Positions 11,768 to 23,742 of a stretch of 64,000 nucleotides of DNA are shown here, piece by piece. A program made the translations under genes and the position numbers. The DNA is from Styela clava. Lineage: Eukaryota; Chordata; Ascidiacea; Stolidobranchia; Styelidae. The stretch covers positions 5,540,151 to 5,604,150 of the forward strand of contig NC_135257.1 of NCBI RefSeq assembly GCF_964204865.1, read 5' to 3'. How positions within the stretch are numbered: position 1 is the first letter of the stretch; every line of letters begins with the position of its first letter. The notes under the pieces are model-generated. The model had not been told where the DNA came from. It did not search any database and saw only the letters and a program-made list of their open reading frames with translations.

Positions 11768-14528
11768 TTATTTTTGACACAGAACACCGTGCTCTTTCGA
11801 TTCCGGAGAAAGATTGTACATTCCTTGGGGTTCTTTAGAAGATTCGTTGTAAACTTGGAGCTGGATATTAGATAATGTACTGCTCGGATTTGGATACCCA
11901 GAAATCCATTGTGTGAATGGAGCAACAGATCCGTCTGCAAGCCTCACCGTTAGAAACTGAAACAGAAGAATTCCAATATAATAAATTAATATTTAGTATT
12001 AATATTTATTCTCTATATATATATATGCAAGATTGGATTTCAAAAATAAATAGCCTATAAATCCAAAAAAAAAGTTTTTTTTTGACTGCTTTCTGATTTT
12101 GCTTTACTAATTATTATATGTTATTACTAAAAAAATATGTAATACATTTTGAAATGAACGTAATGTCACATGAATTTTAAGTTTATTGGCAGGATGCTAT
12201 ACTTTCATATATATTTATATAAATTATTTTCGAACTGATGTTGATTTTGAAGTTTAGCATGTTTTGTTTATTTGATCGATTATGGGGCTCTAACTGTCAG
12301 GTGTCCAACTATTTTTCAAATATACTTGTAAAAAACCTTCTCTTTGTTGTCGAAGCAGTATACAAAAGTAAGTTAAACGGTACGTTCTTCTTTAGATGTA
12401 CTGAGCCTGAAACTTAATTACTAAACTGGTTTATTTACTGTGGATTCACTCAGAAACATGAGCAATTTTCGGACCTTACTTATTTATATCTCAAAAGCTC
12501 AGCTGGCACAGCCGACTAAACAGCCGTCTGTTTTATCATCATCGAATGATTGATTTATTTTTTCAAGTCGCTTGGCTTAATATTTGAAATCTGCACTCGC
12601 ATTAAATCAGTGTGGATTCGAAATTCAGTTATTTAAAACAGATTGATACAAATTAGATTAGAATCAGTATTACTACTAAATATTTTTCTAAAAATATCGA
12701 AACTCTCTAACAAGTGCCTTAAACTCAAAATAAAATACCTGAAATTTATGCCGTTAGGATACTGGCAGCTGAAGCGATCTTTTCAAATATTTATCAAGAA
12801 TTTTAATTCAAAACGGTTATGAACTGGACATATTTCGTCCCCCTGATAAAACAAGAGAGCTACGCCCAAATATATGGACACGTCTGTTCGCAGTACAGTA
12901 CGGTTTACCGTACCGTCAGATCACAGTTTAAAAATATATTCACACCAAGCGGAGCAGTACAGTAGGATAAAAAATGGCGTCAGATGTCCGCAGAACGTTC
13001 GGAGACGTCATAGCAAACAAAAATAAATCTTACAGAGCTAACAGAAACATTTGAAATAAATAAAAGTAATGTCCTTCTGGAGAAAAATCACATCTTTAAC
13101 CACTATAAATTTCAAAGCAATTGGTCCAGTGATCAAAGAGAAAAGCGGTTTTTTAATATTTCCACTAGGTGTACAAAAAGTGTCAAAGAACAACAAGAAC
13201 AAGAACAACATAAAAACAAAACGATCGTTATGTCCACTAAACGTGTCCAATAAGAAACTTACCTTGGGGCTTATGGTCATTCCAAGCCAGACGTGTACCC
13301 AGCTTTGCGAAGGAGGAATCAATGCTCGAATGTACTTCATAATTTGTTTAAAATGTTGTGAATCCTGGAAGAACGCTATCTTCCCTTCTTTCCGTGTGCA
13401 TATTACAGATGCTTCGTCGAAGTTTACATTTCTAGAAGAATGTAAAACAGTCCAATAGCAAGTTTTCCCGTATGTAACACCAACGCAAATCGATTCTTGG
13501 GCATCAGTCTCGAGAGCTTTAAAAATAAATGTGAACTTGTTTCAAAAAATATAACTTGTAAATAATTTAATTAGTTATGACTGTTATGTAAATATAAATT
13601 CATTACGTGTAGAACTGTATTGTGTATCAAATGTGTGTTTGATGTGAGAAACTATTGTTATTTAGGAAAGAGAATTTGACTTACATTTCGAAGCATTTCT
13701 TTGTAATTTGAGAACTTGCTCTTCCAGCTTTTCTACTCGTCTGGTTAATGAACCAGTAGCTGTTTATAAAACACATTGTAACTAATTTTGATCAATGGAT
13801 TCGTTGTTATCGAGCTCTAATTTTATCATCGCATCCAACCGACCTCTTTCCAGATAATATATATATATATTATGAATCGAATAGAACTCGCAAATCTATC
13901 GTTCCAGCAAAAGATATCTTATTTGAAATATAGGATGCTTTCTAGACAATTCCTTTTGTTTACTGAACACTGCGATTGGACATCTATATAAATGCAAGAC
14001 AAATACCTTGACTGTAATTTTATTCTCTTGAAAAATTTATTTTATCAATTATAGTCGGGAATTATAAAATCCTGCAACGGCTTAGCTGAATATTACCATT
14101 CAGTATTTCTATGGAAGCTGCAAAAATATTTTGAAATTAAAAAATGTAATTTTAAATTAGTAAAAATATCATAAGCCAAGAAAAAAAACTTGAAAACAAT
14201 TGCAATGATTAAGTAGTGGTAGAATAATATACAAAACTCTTCACAAATTCCGTTAAAATAGTAATTTATCATTGGGTCAAATAAACACAAACTTACTTTG
14301 TTCAATGATTTCTTCAATTTTCTCATCCACCATTTTGTAGTTGACAACACCTGGCTCACCTTTTTCACCCGATAGCCCGCGTTCTCCTTTAAATCCTTGT
14401 GGCCCTCGTTGTAAAGTTGTTGGTATGTCATTAACTTCGATTGTTTTGCAGATCATATGCTTGGTGTTTCCGTAAACAATGTTTATCAGATAACACATGA
14501 ACATAATAAAAACACGTAGGTTCTGCAT
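11768..14528 (-). CDS. Collectin-like secreted lectin, gene B (intact, 249 aa)
   Basis: Four exons: 14528-14297, 13759-13685, 13516-13263 and 11956-11768 (232+75+254+189 bp = 249 codons plus stop). All junctions are GT-AG with consistent phase. In order the protein has a signal peptide (MQNLRVFIMF, about 20 aa), a short linker with Cys, six Gly-X-Y triplets (GPQGFKGERGLSG), a heptad-type coiled coil (LTRRVEKLEEQVLKLQ) and a C-type lectin domain (CYWTV, FDEASVIC, WVHVWLGM, a final HGVLC). This is the collectin plan: collagen stalk, trimerising coil, carbohydrate-recognition domain. The canonical calcium/sugar motifs EPN or QPD and WND are not present (GYPN is the nearest), so ordinary Ca-dependent mannose binding is doubtful. 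The start is the Met shared with gene A. A probable role is secreted recognition or agglutination, inferred from architecture only. Confidence 0.88.
12851..13249. mobile_element. Dispersed repeat R1 in the third intron of lectin B
   Basis: The sequence from ACAAGAGAGC to ACGTGTCCA is present here but missing at the matching point in lectin gene A (near 2035-2042), where the intron runs straight from the shared CGTCC stretch into the splice donor. ATAA flanks both ends (12847-12850 and 13250-13253), a candidate short target duplication. A related copy lies at 37992-38370 and a partial one starts at 40372. TGGACACGT near the left and ACGTGTCCA at the right end are inverted. No protein is encoded. 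Its class is uncertain (SINE-like or small DNA element). Confidence 0.65.
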
Positions 14529-16080
14529 TGTATTAGGCCTAGATTTCACTAAAAAAGGTTATGGATTATTTTCTAGGTTGGAAGATAACATTGTGAAATT
14601 ACATTTTTCAAATTCAGCTAATTATGCAATAGCAATACTAAAAACTACAAACATTTTTGATTATTCTTCAACCTAGTAAATGTATTTGTATACAAATAGA
14701 TTTAAAATCGATTTTGAACCATTTTCAATTATGTTATTAAGTTATGCTTCAGTATTGTAAGAGGTACGTTACTTTACTATCAGGGTTTACCGGTAAATAT
14801 ATATATAACATGAAAATATGATGTACAGTGGCATAAAGAGCCCAAATAATTTCTGTTATAAATTCCAAATATCATGCTATTAGTATAAAAACATTTATTA
14901 AAAGAATTACTCGAAAATAAAAAAATGACTTTGAAGCATCCCGGGGCAAAAAAACTCTCCTATTTCATTTTAAGCTAATTTAAAATGTGGAAAGTTTTTT
15001 GGGTTCACGCTGTAAAATAAGTAAATAGTTAATGTGCCCAAAGCTAAGTATTTTTTCTTTGTCTCTTTTGTAAACTAATTATGGAATGTCTGCTCACGTT
15101 TGTTATTTGCATTCAGTCTGATTTGGGAGAATATTGAAAAAAAAAATTAGAAACATATACAAAGCCAAATAACGTTCAATGTTGTTTTGAAGTGGAAGTC
15201 TTTGTCTCGTCTGAAGATGATTAGATATTCCAATAGATAAACGTGCCTGTAAACGCTTCCCTTGCTCGTACATCAGATAAATTGTCATTTTTAATTTGAT
15301 ATTAAAAGTATTATTGAGGGTGGAGTGGGAGGGGGGCACCCTGTACATGCCAAGATTCTGGAAATTGCGCTTTCTTTTGCTATTGTTTTCGTCTTCCTCA
15401 AATCAGAATTAGGTGTAGGCTATATGGTATTTTTGGCACATATATAATTATGGTATTTCTGGCATTTTTGGTACGTGAGCTGCTTGTATAGAATGTCTTC
15501 ATTGACTTCATTGTCTTTGTGGATGAAAGCTCATGAGAATAAACCGTGGGTGCATCAATCAACGTCTTTCCAAATAAAATTTGAGTTTTAAGGATTCGCA
15601 GTATTTTTGCAAATTTGTCCTAAATAAATACAATTTTCCATGGAAAATGACCCATAAATGACTGGTATTTTTGGAATTTTGAAATGATGTGTGTTTAAGA
15701 ACAAATTTCTATTTTTTATTCACAAATTGTTTTGTAAAATTTTATATATATACCACTTATTCAAAAAAGAAGCCCGATTTTCACTCCCGAAAATACGTCA
15801 TCTATTTCTGCATTGGGAATTATCAGACCGATAGTTTTTGCATTAATCGATACATACTTTTTGGCGAATGTACTGCGTGGAATTTGAACGGAATTACTTA
15901 GAATTTTCTCAAACTTCGCCTTACCTTCCAATATATATAAATAGCAATTCGATGACGGGTATTTTCAATTCTGGCAAAAAAAGCAGTTTTAAAACACATT
16001 GCGCATTAACAGTTTAAGATGCCTAATAAGTATACTTTGTTCTAGTTGTTTTGTTGCAATGACATGAAAATTGCATGAAG
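14529..16080. other. Intergenic sequence upstream of lectin B
   Basis: This contains the presumed promoter of lectin gene B on the minus strand, with no clear TATA box identified. It also holds a third, degenerate copy of the dispersed sequence seen at 5475 and 6970 (about 15230-15320 and 15460-15510). No coding region is supported. Confidence 0.4.
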
Positions 16081-17393
16081 GAAAATCCTGTATTTTTACA
16101 TTTCCCGCCACCGCTGATGCATTGATGTCATGAGGTTTGCAGGTTGAAATTTTTCTCCTAATGAAAAACGTGGTATCCCTTCATTATTCCCAATATATAT
16201 AGTTTGCCGATTGTGGTTTATCGACATCGTTAACGTCGTTTATTACTTCCCGATTAATGCTTTTCGTTTTATAAAGTTAAAATAAAAATAAAATATATCG
16301 TGAATATTGCAGACTTTGTATGTCGTCTGTACGGCGTTGTTATTGTCCCTCATCGCGAATAAAATGTGGACAAATAAGAGCAGATAAACTCATTAGCATA
16401 CGTCGCAAAGCACCAGTTGATAAGGCAGTAAGCGATATTGCAGGTTGAATTGGAAATAAAAACAAGATTTTGTAAAACGAATACTCAAACTGTGCATGTA
16501 AAGTCTTTCCAGTAGAAGATGATAATTCTTAAGATATTTGTATTTGTTGTTGTTTTTTACTCTACCCACTCGAGGTTTAACAGGGACGTTCAGATCTCCT
16601 TCTTCTGATTGTACCCCAACATGAATTAGAAAAATAAATGTCTTTTCGTCTAGACCAGGGCTACTCAACTGGCGGACCTCGGTCCGAATCCGTGCCTTTC
16701 GAGTATTATATTTGGACCTCAGCTGCTTTGAACGCATCATTTAATTTTATTTTGTAATAACGATGTAATGCATTTTTCGCTAAACCACTATTTTGATACC
16801 AATATAAGGTTTTCAGAGCATCGACTCACCTGTTTACTCTCTTAGCATTTTCTAATCAGCAAGATGTCAACGGTGGCGTGACAACTGAAGTTTTAACGGC
16901 TGCTTGGATATCTTCCACAGATTTTTAGACATGGCGTATTGAAGAGTCTGTAACTCAATGTTTGCTTGCAACTATTAATTTTTTTTAAAACAAATTTCTG
17001 ACAAATTCGAATGTTATGAGTACGATCATCAGATCGAGTTTATGATGCGATACGGGATCGTGGCAATGGGGAAGACGGTACAAGCTGTGTGCACTGCACT
17101 TTCACCAAAGGTAGATCAATTTATTAAAATTCATACAGGGATTAATAGGCCATATTCACTTCATTCAACCATGAAGCTGTAAGCATTAGGTGAAAACCCA
17201 TGAAATTAATACAACCGTGATTGATAATGTCATTACATTAGAGTCATAAAAAATCGAAAGTTCGTGATTGGAAATACTTGTAATGTCGGTTGAATCAAGA
17301 AATTACATAAATATGAGAAGGAAAATGATCGTGTTTTTGCTCATCACCATCTACACATCAACAGCATATGGACGCTATTTTGGTCTATTCTGG
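16081..17393 (+). pseudogene. 5' remnant of a third LDLa-array gene
   Basis: The stretch aligns with the promoter, exon 1, intron 1 and exon 2 region of the LDLa gene at 29118. The signal-peptide exon begins at ATG 16522 (MIILKIFVFVVVF) but has lost 13 bp just after the hydrophobic core, shifting the frame. The first LDLa exon is recognisable near 17000-17110 (FECYEYDHQI) but has internal deletions and lost its Cys pattern. A hAT-like fragment beginning CAGGGCTACTCAACTGG at about 16657 interrupts the first intron. The 5' flank from 16081 also matches 28650-29060. This is a dead 5' portion of a duplicate gene. Confidence 0.8.
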
Positions 17394-17988
17394 TTGGTAA
17401 CGTTATATGCAAATACAACCAAAAATATGCATACACAGCCAACATAAAAAAACATAACATATATAGTCAATCCCATATGATATACAGCAATTCACGTTAT
17501 ACCTATACGCAGTCAATGTCACATGCATATTTCATGTACAACCAATTATATTTAATGTGCATTTGTCAAGGTCATGTACATACACAGCATACATACCTAA
17601 CTCAGTATACATAAACAGCCATTTAAGTATCTAAATGGCATATTCAATAATTTTTTCGTATTTTCGAATCATTCATTATTACTGTTCATTTTTTTGTGTA
17701 GGTGACATTTGGATTTATGACACATTAGTTTGTTTATTTCTACAACTATAATGATTAAATTGTAATATTATTATTAATGATTTGCGATTGATTAACCGAT
17801 AGGTGTTCATTTGACGTATGGAAGTTTCGAGGTTCATTTAAGACAGCAGAATGTACGTACTTTATTTAAACTTCAACCAAAAAGATTTGCGTCTCAGCCA
17901 CGAGTCTTACAAACATATTTTGAAAATATATACATTTTGTTTTTCTATTGGTTGTTAACATTGCTTGCTCTATCCATAAGCTAGGCGA

Positions 17989-18144
17989 CAGCGGCTCCCA
18001 ACCTTTTTTTCAAGCCACTCAAATTTTTCTAAAAAATAAAGTTTGTGAAAACTTTCAACGTTTTTGTTAAAACAAGCAATCCAGGAGTAGCCTAATTTCT
18101 GGCGACCCAGTTTTGGGCAGGGATTGATAGGCTAGGAAACACTG
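17989..18144. mobile_element. Short hAT-like miniature element
   Basis: The ends CAGCGGCTCCCAACC and GGCTAGGAAACACTG are inverted in hAT fashion. Flanks AGCTAGGC (17979-17986, two bases before the left end) and AGCTAGGG (18145-18152) match at seven of eight positions. The duplicated segment at about 26330 lacks this element and reads straight through, which acts as an empty site. Confidence 0.7.
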
Positions 18145-19399
18145 AGCTAGGGGTTTGTAAGAGACTGAGAAATGCCTTCACTTCTGATTAGTTAGGTTAA
18201 TTATGCCCCATCCAATAAATGGCGCAAAATAAGTGGATAAAAAGTTAAAAAAACGAGCTCATTGTATGGAAAACGTTCAAAACAGAAACTTGCCCTAAAT
18301 CGAACCGATTTAAGTGAAGTATTGTTGCCAATGCGCGCTATACATCTCTGGCAGCAGCTCTGGGTCGCCTTGAGTCGGTATTGTCGCAATATATTTAAGC
18401 TTTTCAAATGAAATTATGTTTTTATTATTATTAAACTACTGTAAGAGAATATAAACATCATTTCATATGTTAAAAATATATGCTAAAACCTTCATGGATA
18501 ATATAGATCTATTTGCTTCAAAAAGCGATGGAGGTGGTAACGTGACATACATATACTGCCACGAATATGCATATACCGCCAACATATATGCATATACAGC
18601 CAACCAAATTATATACTGCCGAGTCATGTGCATAATATAGCCAAGTCAATATACAAATACAGTCATTAAGGTAATGTGGGGGCAAGTTGGGAAGGTTGGG
18701 ACAATTTTTTTGCATATTTTGAAACGTTTATTGTGCATAATTATTTCACTCTGCGGGACTAGTGCTGAGAGGAATAAATTTAGTTTTCATCCAGCGACTA
18801 CGAAATTACCTTGTGACTCACATCTTACCCCCAAAATGCTTTGAAAAACGTTTGTCAAGTGTCCCACTATACGTACTTCCCTTAGGGGCACATTCGGACT
18901 GACCCTGGGCAAAATGGGGCATTCTGTTAAAGTATTCCCTTAAAAATAAGCAAAGAATCAGCATCATCATCTAAGGAAAGGGGGGACTTGAAATTTAATA
19001 TTTTTATAATCAGTGTTCAACCAAAATATTTCAGATATTCTTTCAAAAAAATATTCAAAGAAATTCCGGATACAGTATGAGTGTGAGAACTGATTTTCCA
19101 CTGTCCCCCATGTAACACCGTGGCCCACTTTCCCCTACCAATACATAATACATCTCATAATACCGTACCAAGTTACATATATGAAAATATAGCCAACTCA
19201 ATATACAAATACATTCATTTAAGGTGATGTACAAATACTGCCAGATCATTTCATAAGAAACCAATTTTTGTATATGCGGTTGCATCTATGAATTACATGC
19301 ACATTGCGCGTCGTTTCTAAAATTAGCGCAACAAAAAGCGTAAAAAACTCCAAAGCTGTTAGTGATCGATACGGTATTATTATAGAGGGGGTAAGGCTA

Positions 19400-19800
19400 T
19401 ACATACATGTTGATTGCGCACAAAAAGACATGGAACTACCAGTATTCGTAGTTCATGATAACTGTACAATAGGTACTAACCTATAATATCATAATACTCC
19501 ACAACAGCTGGTTTGTTGTTAACATGAAAAATGTGCTGGCTGAAAATCTCTTTTCAGATGACTATTCTTTGGCTACTAGAAATAAACTGTCCCAGACTAA
19601 TCGAATTAACCCTAATCAGAAAATAAAAAAACATAAAACTACCGGGGCGCGTATAGTCATTGATAAATGTCCAATAGGCGCCAATATACGATGTAATAAT
19701 ACCACAACAGCTGATCGTTGATAACACGAGAAATGTGCTGGCTGAAAATCTGTTTTTAAAGAACTATTATTTTAATTACACTAAACTAAATGATACTGAT
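19400..19800. repeat. Two-copy tandem duplication of about 220 bp
   Basis: The block around 19405-19590 recurs around 19626-19800. Shared stretches include CCACAACAGCTG and AATGTGCTGGCTGAAAATCT. Copies differ by substitutions and small indels, and neither contains a credible gene. Confidence 0.7.
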
Positions 19801-20418
19801 TAATTTTTTACATATACTTCATACTAAGTGTAAGAAACTTCCATCAATAGCCGTTTTGGAGTTTTTGAGAGTCATTTTTAACGCAGTCATTATATTAATA
19901 TGACTTCCAAGATACGTCTTGAAAATGCAACTGCATCGGTACATAATATACAGTAAGTGCAAGTATGTGAAATAAATTGCCTATGATGTTGCATGACATC
20001 GCTTATTAAATACCTTCATATATACATGAGATTCACTATACATACATATGACATTGGCCGATTGAGTACATTACTTGAGAGGCCGTATAAGTATATTGCA
20101 TAGTCCATATACATGAGCATATTGCATTGATTGCGAATAAACACTACTCGATTGACCGTATATGTATATTAATTTGACTACATATGCGTATGATATTGAC
20201 TTTTGTATGTGCATTATTTCGACTTGCTGTCTTTATGTGACTATTGTCTGATCTAATTGGCTGTATATATATATATATATATGACATTGGATGTGTAAGT
20301 ACATCACCAAAATGTCGATATTTGTATATTAATTGGCATGCATATGAAATTGGCTCTATATGCATATTTAGTTGGTGCTATTTGTATATTTTTGACTGTA
20401 TATAACGTTACCAACCCC

Positions 20419-22282
20419 ACTGATTGATTAAGACCTGATTAACTTTACAAATTCTAAGAATGGCAACGATATTTCAACGGAATGACGCAAATATATACCA
20501 TTTCACAGCACGCAAGAACCAAGTAGGAGTTCAACTGGACGTATTGAGAAGAACGTACATAAGAGATAGAACGTCAGATACTATGAAGCAAACAGGAAAC
20601 TGAATGATATATGGAAAATGGAAGTCAATTAAGGATGAAGACGGGTTTACCAGATCGTTTCTTTTTTTAACGATAATGCAATAATTTGTTTGAATTTGAT
20701 ATTTGAAAACTCACGATGTAACAAATCGAGTAAAATGCCTTGTAAATATGAGCAAAAATCCTACAATCGAATTAGCTTCAGAACAGTCACAGCTTGAAAT
20801 TATTCAGCACAGCAAGTGCATTGTTTACATCGGGATCATGTGAATCACATATGAAAGTAGTGCAACACGACTGGTGTATTATTTAGACCAGGCATTACAT
20901 TATGTACTAATGGAACAAATGTGTCCTTGACGTAAGCGTGAGGGTCATATTAATTTCCGCATATGAACAATTCCCACATTACAATTCAAATAATGACGCA
21001 GTGGCAACTCATTTTCCATGGTAATTACAACAAACAATAGGCAGGCACGTTCGGCAAGTAAACGACAACCAACAGCCGTGTGCTTCCTCTTACGCTAATG
21101 AATACATAAACGCCGTACAACAATTTTTGTCTCGTGCATTGAAAGTGAGGTTCTACGAGGGCCACAAAACATTGTTTGCGAGCTGTATTCGGTCCACGGA
21201 CCGAAGTTTGCTGACGACTGAAACAGATCATGAAGAACCGATCTCGACACCTTCATGGCGTATAAAAAAAAGTGTGTTCCACTTGTTCCCATTTGTGTCT
21301 CATGTCCCATACATCAATTTGCACCACGCTTGCTCAAAAACTCGGCCCTCACTATATGCACGATGTGAATATATGAACATACATTTTCAGTGAAACAAAT
21401 ACGCAAATATATACACAAGAGCACATATTATCTATAAAGCTTGAACGAACAATAGAATCACGACCTGCTTCCAGTAATTTAATTGAATTTGTTTGAATTT
21501 TTTGTCCAATTGTAATAGAAAGCATGAATATCCACTTTATAGTGTTAAAATTTTTAGTCAAATTTGACCAAAATGGTATGTAAATTGATGCAAATAGCCA
21601 GCTTCAATAATTTGGCATAGTATGGTAGTTTCAAACTGCTCGTAGTTTCTATCAATAGCGGCAAGTACTTTTCCTTGTTTGTTTTACAAATTAGAATTTA
21701 CAGCTGATCCATTTTTAATGTATCTTCACTAATAATAGCATGAATTAGCAAACAAACGTATTGTACACGGGGTGCCGTTTAACTAAATGTCCTTTCAAAT
21801 AACTGGAGTTTGAATAATGTATTTCAAAAACTTTTCCAGAAAAATAGTATATATCGTGCAATGAGTCGTCTAAACCGATTTTAAACATGCGGTTGGATGG
21901 CCCCTCCTTGTATATAGAATAAACCAGGAAATACTACGTCACACGGAAGCCCAATATATTAGTTCAAAATTAAGGAAACAGGCTTGAATATGATATAGGT
22001 GGCTTGATAGCAAGATATACTACTATATGTAGATAGCTCGAATAGATGAAAGGTGAAATATTTATGTATATTATAATGTAAAAGTGTATGAAGGTATAAA
22101 GTTATAGCACGTAATGGTCTTTCACATTTAGTAATGATGGTTTTCTGCCCCAATAATTTTTTTTATCAGGTATACACTGTTTTATTTTAACACAAAATAA
22201 GAGTTATAGTAAAGATAAGTAAAACTGAATTACACTTAAATCCGGGTATCCGATTTCGACGACTCATTTATTACCGAAGAAA
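20419..22282. other. Intergenic sequence before the secreted peptide gene
   Basis: No gene is supported. A piece near 21170-21225 (CGGTCCACGGACCGAAG) looks like a decayed hAT end. Short frames on both strands around 21025-21560 overlap each other and show no domain. Confidence 0.35.
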
Positions 22283-23236
22283 ATGATGAAGTTAATTCTA
22301 TCAGCGATTCTCGTCCTCTATGCCGAGTTAGCCAGAGGTACGTAGCATTTTAAGTTGAAATAACTCAAATATGTACATATTTCGAACAACAGAACTGAGT
22401 TCTGTCAAAAAGAAAAAAAAGTCAATACATATGTATGAAAGTATTTGATTCTGAGAGCATACATAATTTATTCATACGAAAACGGTTACGCTATTTTTGG
22501 TGTATTATAGCAGTCAAATAATTCACGGTGCCTATATTTCCTTTTGTGTTCAACAATTATGCACCAAAAACAAGCACCCAATCTAAGCTTAATTAATCTT
22601 ATGTGTCAATTGATAAATATTTTGGAAGATAAATTTACCAGCTTTGCATTTAACAAAGTTATTGTTTTAGGTCTCGAAAAGTGCATGATTCCAGCTTTAT
22701 GCAATAACAGGCAAATACCAGCTTGGATACCTTTTCAGGTACTTTTGGGTGCGTGTGACTCAGAGTAGGTTTACCCTATATCAAATCTAAACTACTGTTT
22801 TAAACACTGATATGAGCATAAAATGATGTGTTGTGAATTTTATGTACCGCTATATGAATTCACATTTGTATTACATACAATATCACATTTGTGTTACATA
22901 CACGGTTTTGTCAACGTTGAGCTATTTTCAAAAAAAGTATATTTTAAAATAAAAACAGTAATTTCTTTGGCTCAATCAGCAGTATTTCTGATATTCGTTT
23001 CATGCAAATACAGTTTTCAGCTTACATAATGTATTTTGAAAACATCACGCAATTTGAACTAAACGCCCAATGCCCCACCATATATGATATAAAATAATGA
23101 TTGCATTGAATATATGTGCAGAAATTCAATATAATTTGACAAATTTTTTTTCCAGCCGCAACAATTCAACGATGACTGTGATCGAAGACTAAAAGATTTG
23201 CAAGGTTGTCAAGGTTCCGGTTGTCTTGCCTCGTAG
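22283..23236 (+). CDS. Small secreted cysteine-rich peptide (67 aa)
   Basis: Three exons, too short to be called automatically: 22283-22337, 22671-22738 and 23156-23236 (55+68+81 bp). Each junction has good GT-AG signals; the third has a pyrimidine-rich acceptor. Phases are 1 and 0, and the reading ends at TAG. Exon 1 is a classic signal peptide (MMKLILSAILVLYAELARG). The mature part has five Cys (EKCMIPALC, DDCDRR, QGCQGSGC) and a PAWIPF segment. An AATAAA signal lies at 23330-23335, about 95 bp after the stop. I do not recognise the family. An odd number of cysteines suggests either one free Cys or dimerisation. A short secreted immune or venom-type peptide or a hormone-like factor would fit, but no function is assigned. 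Exon 1 is also in phase with the exon at 23743 of the pentraxin-like gene, so it may serve both. Confidence 0.6.
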
Positions 23237-23742
23237 ATTTATGTTTGACTGTTTATGATTACAGCTTATTCAAATCTCCGAAAAAATTAATGTATATATA
23301 ATTGCAAGTGCGAGCCCCGTTTATCAGACAATAAATGAATCTACGTTATTCAGACTACAATCACTTGTATTGACGACGGAACAAATTGCGACTGATCGCC
23401 TTGGAGATGGTGAAGAATAGTGCGACAATCGCATTTTATTTGTAGTCAATGTTCAAAATATTATAACGCTTTTTGCAAAATGTTTTTATTTTATTTTATA
23501 TAATTTGACTTTGATCCAGTGGTCCGTCAGTCGAATGTTACTGATTTTAAAAAACTGCTTCACCATATGATTATTTTACCTTCAAATATAATATTAATGA
23601 GTATTCTTTTCTTGTCTTATGCCAGACACCTTTAAATCAGAAAAAGAAAATAATTATCCGTGTGTTTAACCATTGAAAAAGGTAAAATATATACTCTATT
23701 TTGAAAACCATTTTTATTATGTAAATGCTTTCATTTTCTTAG

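Larger units (their letters stand above)
17394..20418. mobile_element. AT-rich composite element with long degenerate inverted ends
   Basis: The left end (GGTTGGTAACGTTATAT, 17394) recurs inverted at the right end (ATATAACGTTACCAACC, to 20418). The terminal 250-400 bp on each side consist of irregular units with AGCCAA (left) or TTGGCT (right) spaced by ATATGCATATAC-like sequence; similar units recur at 18540-18700 and 19170-19265. The interior holds a segment (17640-18420) also found at 25990-26530, a small hAT-like element, and a roughly 220-bp tandem duplication. No transposase is seen and no clear target duplication was found, so the boundaries rest only on the inverted ends. Confidence 0.5.

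Noticed and set aside
13069-13458. 129-codon plus-strand frame
   Set aside because: It crosses repeat R1 and the antisense strand of a lectin exon; a shadow of real features.
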